Of a stretch of 11,737 bases of DNA, positions 1-6,619 are shown piece by piece; position 1 is the stretch's first letter, and each line of letters opens with the position of its first letter. The position numbers and the translations under genes were made by a program. The stretch is from Chromera velia (lineage: Eukaryota > Sar > Chromeraceae). The stretch is from positions 8,050 through 19,786 of the forward strand of contig JAHBMJ010005191.1 in the NCBI GenBank assembly GCA_018398765.1, written 5' to 3'. Under the pieces are notes generated by a model that was given only the letters and a program-made list of their open reading frames with translations, did not search any database and was not told the DNA's origin.

Positions 1-27
1 GTGCCCCCTGCTTTGCTTTCCGGGGCC
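1..27 (+). repeat. left arm of an inverted repeat pair
   Basis: The first 27 bases match the reverse complement of 11260-11286 at 25 of 27 positions (mismatches at 9 and 14). The arm lies just outside the 230-bp repeat copy. Confidence 0.7.
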
Positions 28-56
28 ACCCCAGCCTACGCATGCATACACACAGA

Positions 57-282
57 GTATCTTTCACCAAAAACCCGGCCCCGAAAGGCTGAATTTACGT
101 TATACGTGCGTCAGATGGGGCTCAGATCTGCGTTTACCCCTGGGCTTTTTTCCCTGGGGGGGGGGAGAGTTCCGCGGCTTTTCCCGTGAGNNGGTTGACT
201 GGCCGGCGTGCGTCAATCGTGCAGTTATCATTTTTCTTGCTTTCCGGGGCCGTTCGCAAGCTTGCTTGCGTCAGATGCAGTG
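57..282 (+). repeat. diverged single copy of the 230-bp repeat
   Basis: This is in the same orientation as the copies at 11385-11737. Shared landmarks in order are AAAAACCCGGCCCCGAAAGG, TGGGCTTTTTTCCC with a G run, AGAGTTCCGCGGCTTTTCCC, CTGCGTCAATCGTGCAG-like text, and TTCCGGGGCCGTTCGCAAGC. Similarity stops after CGTCAGAT near 282. An NN gap lies at 191-192, just after the G-rich part, where assembly or sequencing probably failed. Confidence 0.85.
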
Positions 283-321
283 CATGGCTAGTCAGACTGT
301 GCGCGAAATTCTGCCTCCTCG

Positions 322-341
322 AAAAAAAAAAAAAAAAAAAA
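322..341 (+). repeat. A20 homopolymer
   Basis: Twenty consecutive A residues lie 40 bp past the end of the left 230-bp repeat copy. This could be a simple slippage tract or the tail of a retroposed sequence. Confidence 0.8.
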
Positions 342-630
342 CTCATGCACTGAAATTATTTTCTTGAATTCAGTTGAAGAACAGCTCCGACGTCTATGCC
401 CGTCTACGAATCGTCGATTCACAGTCTCATACGGTGTACAGTCTCTAGACAAAACATATGCGTACAGACAAACACATATACAGACTGCAATCTGTCGTAT
501 ATACCTCCATCGGCTCTCGATCGTCACTCCACATATATACGTGGCCAGTAACAGAGCATCCTCTCTTCTCAGCGCATCTTCACATGCAAGTTCTAATATC
601 TCAAAGATCTGTCACAACAACCGTGAGACC
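342..630 (+). other. non-coding stretch upstream of the Nudix-like gene
   Basis: From the end of the A tract to the possible TATA element I see no RNA gene and no recognisable protein. An open frame from 364 crosses it and overlaps the Nudix-like start in another frame, but its translation is unremarkable and resembles no family. Confidence 0.5.
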
Positions 631-637
631 TATATAG
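631..637 (+). promoter_or_regulatory. possible TATA element upstream of the Nudix-like gene
   Basis: TATATAG lies 95 bases before the ATG at 732. A start of transcription about 30 bases downstream, near 661-690, would leave a leader of 40-70 bases. That stretch is pyrimidine-rich (CCTCCTTTCTCATTC), as often seen around initiators. There is no independent support, and AT-rich heptamers occur by chance. Confidence 0.25.
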
Positions 638-731
638 TCGAGGTGTCTGGGTCCTGCCCAGCTGTCGTTCCTCCTTTCTCATTCAACAACCATCGGCATC
701 GCGTCACTTTTCAAAAATTTCTTTCTCCAAA

Positions 732-1532
732 ATGGGTGACCTTCCAGACTATGTAGCAGCCTCTCTGGTTCTTCTCCATGAGAACCGGGTGTGCTTGGTC
801 AACGATGGGCATTTCTGGCGTCTCCCTTGTGACCTCTACGCAGAGCTGTGTATCGCAGGCAGCAGCTTCAAGTGTGCGTGGCAGGGATTCAAGAAAGAAG
901 TAGGACTGCAGAAAAAACGCACAGGTGTAAGACGGCTGGATATGCTGTACAGAGCTGAGACGAAATCCTCCGACCGAAACAACAACTACGGCTGGCATCA
1001 CTACCACCTGGTTGCATCTGCAGGATCTGTACAGCTCCCAGCGGTACCGCCCGAAGGTGCCCTCCCGAGCCGTTGGTTCTCGCTGGATGACCTCAAGAAG
1101 GTCCCGATGAACCCCCCCCTGGAACCAGGCTCCCATTCAGTCCTCATGGAGGTCATGCGAAAGCCAGGATACCTCACCGGGGGGATCTCCTCTCTCGTCT
1201 CCGGTGTGCGGTACGCCGTCTCCTCCCTCACCGCCATGGCTGCAGGGCTTCTCCGCCCCTTCTCGAAGCGAAACACGCCATCCAAGGGCCGAAAGCCAAG
1301 GAGCCTGCCCCCTAAGTCGCGGAGGACAAAAGACAGAGACGGCGGGGTAACGAGCAGGCGGGCAGGGAAGAAGCAGAGAGTGCCTGGGTCCTCCCAAGGG
1401 GTGCGGAACAGCAGCAGCACGGGCCTCTGCACGACCCCCCACACGCGTCTGTCCCTCAGCTTCGCCTCAAGTATCGGCTCCTCGGGTTCGGACGCGGTCG
1501 GGGTCGGGCCGCGTCGGCCGAGGAAGGTCTGA
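732..1532 (+). CDS. Nudix-like domain protein with degenerate catalytic box
   Basis: This open frame encodes 266 residues. Residues 8-130 read like a Nudix fold: a first strand (VAASLVLL, then RVCLV), the segment FWRLP that usually precedes the Nudix box, a helix ending FKKEVGL, and a late RWFSLDDL segment typical of the family's C-terminal half. The box (G-x5-E-x7-REUxEExGU) fits residues 37-59 without gaps, but only E56, G58 and L59 match. The other conserved positions are A37, G43, Q51, G52 and K55, so most metal-binding acids are missing and hydrolase activity is doubtful. Residues 152-175 are hydrophobic or amphipathic. Residues 176-266 are Ser-, Arg- and Lys-rich, probably disordered. 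The ATG at 732 has A at -3 and G at +4, a good eukaryotic start context. A substrate cannot be inferred. A binding or scaffold role is possible. The fold call is moderately sure; further exons downstream cannot be excluded. Confidence 0.7.
   Translation: MGDLPDYVAASLVLLHENRVCLVNDGHFWRLPCDLYAELCIAGSSFKCAWQGFKKEVGLQKKRTGVRRLDMLYRAETKSSDRNNNYGWHHYHLVASAGSVQLPAVPPEGALPSRWFSLDDLKKVPMNPPLEPGSHSVLMEVMRKPGYLTGGISSLVSGVRYAVSSLTAMAAGLLRPFSKRNTPSKGRKPRSLPPKSRRTKDRDGGVTSRRAGKKQRVPGSSQGVRNSSSTGLCTTPHTRLSLSFASSIGSSGSDAVGVGPRRPRKV
840..908 (+). other. degenerate Nudix box (residues 37-59)
   Basis: Aligned to G-x5-E-x7-R-E-U-x-E-E-x-G-U, the segment ends QGFKKEVGL. The spacing is intact, while R becomes Q, the two acids of the first and second pairs become G and K, and only the last Glu (E56) remains. 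The upstream G and E positions are A37 and G43. In active family members these acids bind Mg2+ or Mn2+, so loss of most of them argues against normal pyrophosphohydrolase chemistry. Confidence 0.55.
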
Positions 1533-1740
1533 GTTTGTGGAGGGAGCGCGAAGGAATTTGTGCGGAGGATGGTCAGTCCCAAATGACTTTTCTAGGGACA
1601 GTGAGTCTGTGTGTTGTTGCGCACAAGGAGTATCGCATCCGGCAGGCAGGCAGGCAGACACTCACGCAGGCATTGTCACGCATGCAGAGACTTTGCAATC
1701 GACCAATCCATGACCATGACCTGAAATTTGCATGCCTAGA

Positions 1741-1741
<1 letters not shown>

Positions 1742-1776
<35 letters not shown>
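1742..1776 (+). repeat. (CA)17 microsatellite
   Basis: Uninterrupted CA dinucleotides run directly into a GA-rich purine tract. Alternating purine-pyrimidine DNA of this kind can adopt the Z form. Confidence 0.95.
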
Positions 1777-1779
<3 letters not shown>

Positions 1780-1874
1780 AGAGAGAGAAAGAGAAAGAGA
1801 GAAAGGGAGGGAGGGAAGGAGGGAGACTGACAGAGACAGAAAGAGAGAAAGGGAGGGAGGGAGGGAGGGAGGGG
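1777..1874 (+). repeat. purine tract ending in (GGGA)n, G-quadruplex potential
   Basis: GA and GAAA repeats lead into two GGGA blocks, at about 1804-1826 and 1850-1874. The second has five GGGA units and a closing GGGG, so it contains more than four G triplets with one-base loops, a strong G-quadruplex pattern. Confidence 0.9.
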
Positions 1875-2068
1875 CAAAGAAAGGCATGGAGGGAGACGGT
1901 TTGAAAGCCGAACTGACGGATGGATACACATGCACGCGTCGCTCCCTTTCTCTGTCTGGCTGCATCGCTTCTAGCTCTCAACATCCAATGGGAGGAATTA
2001 TTTGTGCATCCTTCTCCGGCTTTACGTGTGTTTTTTTCTCTCTGTCTGTATTTCCATTGCTGCCTGCC

Positions 2069-2076
2069 TGCATGCA
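2069..2076. promoter_or_regulatory. TGCATGCA palindrome
   Basis: Exact 8-bp palindrome in a non-coding stretch. ApiAP2 proteins of apicomplexans are known to bind this word; a role here is inference. Confidence 0.3.
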
Positions 2077-2638
2077 TGTCATACGGGGTCTCCGCTGCAG
2101 GGAGGATGAGCGCGAGGTCTCTTGGATGGATCAGTGATCAGTAGACTGCCTGCAAGCAAATCGGTGAAGTGTCTTGAAGGACCCTTTGCCCTACCGACGA
2201 GCAGGCAGGGAGGCAGGCAGAGCCGAAGAGTGGGTAGTTCGGCAGAGAGAGAGGCAAACAGACGTACAGCGACGTATCGATCAAAGAGAGAGTTTATGTG
2301 TTTGTTCGTTCGGCTTGAACGTGCAGAATTTTGTTTTGTTTCGGCTGCACGACGGAAGCATTCGGTCTGAAGCATGTAAAAAAAAACAGCCGAAATCGGC
2401 AGACGCATATAAGAAGATTTCCATGATGGACCCTGTTTGTCGTTCGTTTCTGTTTTCCTTTTCCTGTCTGGGTTCTCTCTTTCAGGTTCTTTGCCGTTAT
2501 CAGAATAGAAAGACGGTTGCTGACGGAAACTGCCTGAGTGATTGAGTGTGTAAGCGCATGTTTGAGTAAGTGAACAATTAAGTACATGGTTAAAAGGCGC
2601 GAGTAAGTCGATCAAGCGCAGCTTCTCTCTGGCTCCCC

Positions 2639-2656
2639 GTCTGTCTGTCTGTCTGT
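2639..2656 (+). repeat. (GTCT)n microsatellite
   Basis: Four and a half GTCT units, the same tetranucleotide family as the tract at 6529-6565. Confidence 0.85.
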
Positions 2657-2843
2657 TCATAAAGAAGAGGAGGGAAAGAAAAGGTTGCAGAGGGAGGAAG
2701 CCAATGATGACTGAGCTCCCGAAGCAAAGGGGAAAGAAAGTACCGAGAGACAGAAAAAAATGGTGCAGGGTAGGCTCTCCGCACAGAAGTGAACAAACAA
2801 GTAATCCAAGAAAGACGTAAAGAAAGGACAAGATGACGGAAGT

Positions 2844-2882
2844 AAGGAAGGAAGGAAAGAAGGAGGGGAGGAAGGAAGAAAC
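2844..2882 (+). repeat. GGAA-rich purine tract
   Basis: Imperfect GGAA and GAAA units on the plus strand, within a longer purine-rich region (about 2655-2900). Confidence 0.8.
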
Positions 2883-2943
2883 CTTAAGAGAAAACAAAGA
2901 CAGACACACGAAGACACGACGACGTGAGGGGGGCGCACTGGTC

Positions 2944-2955
2944 TGCATGCATGCA
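2944..2955. promoter_or_regulatory. double TGCATGCA palindrome
   Basis: Two overlapping TGCATGCA words, located where the plus strand changes from purine-rich to pyrimidine-rich. Confidence 0.3.
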
Positions 2956-3014
2956 TTGAATCGGATTGAAATCCGACCTATGCATATGTTCTGATGGACA
3001 GCACAGCAAGTTTA

Positions 3015-3022
3015 TGCATGCA
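3015..3022. promoter_or_regulatory. TGCATGCA palindrome
   Basis: Exact copy 60 bp beyond the double site and 20 bp before the CT repeat. Confidence 0.3.
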
Positions 3023-3039
3023 TTTTGTGAATGGTTACC

Positions 3040-3041
<2 letters not shown>

Positions 3042-3071
<30 letters not shown>
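3042..3071 (+). repeat. (CT)15 microsatellite
   Basis: Uninterrupted CT repeats mark the start of a pyrimidine-rich region and lie 20 bp after a TGCATGCA site at 3015-3022. Confidence 0.95.
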
Positions 3072-3079
<8 letters not shown>

Positions 3080-4111
3080 TCTTGTCCTGCCTCCTCTTGG
3101 AAGTCCTCACTATTCTTTCTGCACCGGCATCTCAATTGTCTTTTCTTTCCCTTTTGATTTCCATTGACGTCTTTCCGCCGTGGCCGTTTGTCTCGTCCGC
3201 AAGATACATGCGGGCAGAAAAGGAAAGCCTTCTCCCGCCTCGCTCTTCATTCCTTCAAACTCTTCCACCCTTTATTTATTCCTTTTCCTTTTTGGTCAGC
3301 CAGAAATCTATCATCGTTCCGTCATCGCTTCATTCCACCCGTGCACACACCATGCAGCCATCGATCCTTCCATGCAATGTTGGTTGTCGTTTTTGCGCCT
3401 CTCGATGTGTTTGTTGTTTTTTTGAAAACCGTTTGTCAGAATGAATGCATTTGTTTTTTTGGCTTCCTTTTCTCAGTTGGTTTTGCCTTTCTTGCTCGAC
3501 ATCCATCTGACTGGGTATTGCAGTACTTTTGTCTCATCTTATCTTATCCACCTACCACCTTTCTGAGCTTCTTTGGTTGAGGGAAAGGGCGGCGCCTGTC
3601 TTCTGTCTGTTCTTTTTTGTTGGTCGGCAAGGGGGGGGTCTCTCTTCGATCGGCCAACGTGTAAATAGTCAGTCCAGGCGCATGCACCCCCGTGTACTTT
3701 TACAGGAATAGGAAGGGGGGAGGGCGGGGGTCTGGGAGGGAGGAAGGGAGGGTTGCCGACGGCGCGGCAAAAGTGGAAGAGAAATAATGATCTGCAACAC
3801 AGACAAAAGAACTGAAGGAAGTGTACAGGCAACCCTTCTCTCTCTTGATTCTTCCGATCTCCCTCGATCTGCATTGACTGCATGACTGCCGTTCTTTGAC
3901 TTCTTTCTTCTCTGAATCCATCGAATCCCTCGAGCTCTTCTCATCCATCATCCATCCCCATGCATCATCGCATGTAGTGTTTGTGAATGATTGTTCTGCA
4001 TGCGTATCACTTTTTTTTTCGCCAGCCCTTTCTTTGTCTTTCAATCCAATTTTGTGTGTGACCGCCTCTATGTAATGCATGTCAAGAGCCATTCTTTCGT
4101 CCAATTCCATG

Positions 4112-4213
4112 CCTTTCTTTCTTTCTTTCTTTCTTTCTTTCCTTCTTTCTTTCTTTCTTTCCTTCTTTCTTTCTTTCTTTCTTTCTTTCTTTCCTTCTTT
4201 CTTTCTTTCTTTC
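4112..4213 (+). repeat. (CTTT)n microsatellite with periodic CCTT variants
   Basis: About 25 tetranucleotide units. CCTT variants at about 4140, 4160 and 4192 divide it into blocks of CTTT, a higher-order arrangement expected when multi-unit blocks are duplicated by slippage or unequal exchange. Confidence 0.95.
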
Positions 4214-4291
4214 GTCCATTCGTTCGTCTTTTCTTTCTCTCTCATGCGCCCCGGCTGCTGGGCTCTTTCTTCTCCTCCACGCCATTCGATC

Positions 4292-4343
4292 TTCTCGGTG
4301 GCCGGCCGGGAGGGATTCCTTCTCGGTGGCCGGGAGGGATTCC
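4292..4343 (+). repeat. tandem duplication, 28 + 24 bp
   Basis: TTCTCGGTGGCCG...GGGAGGGATTCC occurs twice head to tail, at 4292-4319 and 4320-4343. The second copy lacks one GGCC tetranucleotide. Confidence 0.85.
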
Positions 4344-4634
4344 TTCGTTGAATCACCGTGCACCCGGCCATGCACCAGCCGTCCTCCATGCAAGGTTCCG
4401 ATGACCCGACGGGGGGGGTCTGCAGGTCTCCCTTCTTAATTGCTGTGCGTCTCCCCCTGATTCCGTTCCTCGGCTCGTGATGTACCAAGAGGATTCGGGG
4501 TCCTGGAGTGGAGGCTGCATGTCGACGCAAGTTTGTGCCCGTCCGCTTGTGTTGTGCGCACAACGTGGACTGAATGTGACTTTTGCGCCGTTCATTTATG
4601 TGCATCAAGTCTGCTGCTTTACACAGATTAATGC

Positions 4635-4658
4635 ATGAGATGAACAAATTCATCTCAT
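4635..4658 (+). other. perfect 10-bp hairpin with 4-base loop
   Basis: ATGAGATGAA at 4635-4644 and TTCATCTCAT at 4649-4658 are exact reverse complements separated by CAAA. There is no T run after it, so it does not resemble a simple terminator. Confidence 0.75.
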
Positions 4659-4670
4659 TCCACTGAGCCG

Positions 4671-4701
4671 TTCTTCCGCTTGTGAGCTCTTCTTCCGCTT
4701 G
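4671..4701 (+). repeat. 12-bp direct repeat
   Basis: TTCTTCCGCTTG occurs at 4671-4682 and 4690-4701, just after the perfect hairpin. Confidence 0.7.
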
Positions 4702-4804
4702 GAGTCTGTGCTTGGAGGAGAGGGGTGATGCTCCTTTGCGGCACGTACGTACAATGCAGGATGTAGTGCAGGATGCACGTACCTGATCGACCATGCAGAG
4801 AACC

Positions 4805-5310
4805 CTTTCATTCAAAATGATCTACTATGTGAAAGCTTAATTATCAGGACCAGGTGATGAGTGACACATATAAGACTATAGTCTGAGATATAAAATTAGC
4901 CCCACACCGGTACAGAAAATTGATTTTAAATCTAGACATGAAAAATATGATTAATTATATTAACATCGATGTCGTGGTGATATAGGACTTAATGCTAATC
5001 AATGCTAGACTTAATGTTTAATGTGTTCTACTGAATTGAATTGAGGTGGTTGCATGATCTTTACATATATTTTCTTTTAGTTTAGATTTTTACCCTTTCA
5101 AAACTACTCTAGCTAGAAACTGCTATACTAATTACTATATTCTAGACAAGATTCTAGACTATATTGGTTTACGGTATCATTTGCCTAAAAAAAATCTCAA
5201 AAATCTAAATATATGTTAAAGCCTAAGCTTAAGCCTTAACTTAAAGGTTCATCATTCAGTTTCTATAGTTCATGATCATGATGATGACTGCTATTAAAAT
5301 TTCAGAGTGT
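4805..5310. other. AT-rich island (about 25-30% GC)
   Basis: Counts on four 60-base lines inside it give 22-30% GC, against roughly half or more in the coding DNA. It is rich in TCTAGA-like words (CTAGAC at about 4932, 5007, 5143 and 5154). It has no open frame worth reporting and no clear terminal repeats. ACCCTTTCA occurs near the left edge (4802) and again inside (5092). It may be an inserted organellar or mobile fragment, or an AT-rich regulatory or origin-like region. Confidence 0.6.
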
Positions 5311-5696
5311 AAGGTTCATTCCGAGTGGTCGGAAAGAACTGTAGACCGGTAGGTGCAGGGAGAAGACGCTGAAGAGCTAGGGCCGGCCTCTCTGCCCCTT
5401 TGAGATTCCGTTCTGCCTTTTTTCTTCTTTCTCGGCGATTCCGATGCAAAGCAGAAAAGATGAAGGGGAGAAAAGAAGGAGAAAGCTCAGCCGAGAAGAC
5501 GGAGTCACTTCAGATTCGAAGCAGAGACAGCTGTCAGTGAGAGAATCGGAACAGAGAACAAACAATAGATAAGTAAACATGAGCAACCGTAAAGCAGTCA
5601 ACATTCAACAATTTAAGCCAAAGCAACGGACGCCGTTTGTCGACACGCCAGTGGCACGCGAAGAGACGGTCGGGCTGTCCAAGCTGATCCATTTAC

Positions 5697-5727
5697 CCAT
5701 CCATCCATCCATCCATCCATCCATCCG
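5697..5727 (+). repeat. (CCAT)n microsatellite
   Basis: About seven and a half CCAT units, running into CCGTCGATCC. Confidence 0.9.
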
Positions 5728-5950
5728 TCGATCCGCATACAAAAAAGAAGAAAGGGCACTCACCAACACTCCCGCAGATGCAGACAGCACCAGCAACCCA
5801 TGTAATCCCGCTCAGCCATCCGAGTCACGCATGCATTCAAAAATGTGGATCCATCCAAACATCCAAAGGTTTGTCTGTTTGTTCGCTCAGCCGTTGGTTC
5901 TGTTCAACCACAGGGTCACGCACATGCAGAAGAAATACCACAGACACCCT

Positions 5951-5974
5951 CATGCATGCATGCATGCATGCATG
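5951..5974 (+). repeat. (CATG)6 self-complementary repeat
   Basis: Six CATG units make a fully palindromic 24-bp block with four overlapping TGCATGCA words. Confidence 0.95.
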
Positions 5975-6527
5975 TAGACCCTCGATACACCGCCACCTAA
6001 ACACGAAGACTCATGACTTCCATTTCACTGATGCGGGCAGAAGAGGAAGAAGGAGGGGAAGGGGAAGAGGAAGAAGGCATAAATAGTCGAAAATAAAATC
6101 CTTTCGTCCTTTCGTCTTCGCATTCTTCTCAGATGTGTGGCCCTTCCACCGTTCTGAACGTGCGGGCGCGCTTCACTCTATTTGATCGAGCTCCAAAATT
6201 CCTTTCGATCAATCCTCCAGATTTTCCTTTTGCAGAGCCTGCATGTCGCTCTTTTGCTCGCTTGCTGGCCGGCCCAGGTGTATGTAAGTCCGCGATGCAA
6301 TGTTCTTTTTTGACTGGACTCCTTTCTGCGCCCCGACGTTTCAACATCCCACAAACCAACTTCAACTATTAGAATATCTGCCTGCCATTTTTTTTCAGAA
6401 GAACATAAGAAAATGCAAGTAGAGCACAACCCGTAGAGCAAAAACCCTCATTGAATTGCACAGAACGAGAGAGTAAAATCGTGCTTCTTTCTTTCTCTTC
6501 CTCTCTTCCTCTGGTCCTCTCTTTCTC

Positions 6528-6528
<1 letters not shown>

Positions 6529-6558
<30 letters not shown>

Positions 6559-6565
6559 GTCTGTC
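6529..6565 (+). repeat. (CTGT)n microsatellite
   Basis: Nine CTGT-type units with one CTAT variant lie within a longer pyrimidine-rich region, about 55 bp past the stop codon of the minus-strand gene. They would be transcribed as ACAG repeats in its 3' UTR. Confidence 0.9.
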
Positions 6566-6619
6566 CTCCCTCTCTCTTTGTCTCTTACTTGTACTCTTCC
6601 TCTATGTCAGCCTTCTATG

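Larger units (their letters stand above)
1533..5340. other. 3.8-kb gene-poor region rich in microsatellites
   Basis: No frame here has convincing protein character. The longest open frames (minus strand, 2079-2948 and 3700-4815) translate into runs such as FLPSFFPSFL and KKERKKERKKE, direct readings of pyrimidine or purine repeats. The stretch holds CA, GA, GGGA, CT, CTTT and GGAA tracts, several TGCATGCA sites, a perfect hairpin and an AT-rich island. The first part may include the 3' UTR of the Nudix-like gene, and small exons cannot be excluded. Confidence 0.6.
5341..6619. other. non-coding stretch downstream of the chorein gene
   Basis: This covers CCAT, CATG and CTGT microsatellites and mixed sequence. 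A plus-strand frame at 5579-5977 starts with reasonable text (MSNRKAVNIQQFKPKQ) but runs through the CCAT and CATG repeats, so I do not call it. The part next to 6619 should hold the 3' UTR of the minus-strand gene; I see no clear polyadenylation signal. Confidence 0.5.

Noticed and set aside
1001-1582. Minus-strand open frame of 193 residues opposite the Nudix-like gene
   Set aside because: It is antisense to a frame with recognisable fold features and has no motif of its own.
2079-2948. Minus-strand open frame of 289 residues, hydrophobic N-terminus
   Set aside because: The apparent membrane segments (FLPSFFPSFL and similar) are direct translations of GGAA/GAAA repeats on the other strand.
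3700-4815. Minus-strand open frame of 371 residues with KKER repeats
   Set aside because: The Lys/Glu repeat is the CTTT microsatellite read in reverse, and the rest has no protein-like pattern.
5308-5330. GGTTCATTCC, resembling a tRNA B box
   Set aside because: No A box, no acceptor stem and no cloverleaf could be built around it.
4112-5974. Repeat tracts as a CRISPR array
   Set aside because: The repeats are tetranucleotide microsatellites with no unique spacers, and the DNA is eukaryotic.
5579-5977. Plus-strand open frame starting MSNRKAVNIQQF
   Set aside because: The first 40 residues could pass as protein, but the frame runs through CCAT and CATG microsatellites (HPSIHPSI, HACMHACM) and I find no supporting splice structure or family.
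6133-6372. Plus-strand open frame of 79 residues with several Cys
   Set aside because: No motif or homologue recognised, and its length is expected by chance at this composition.
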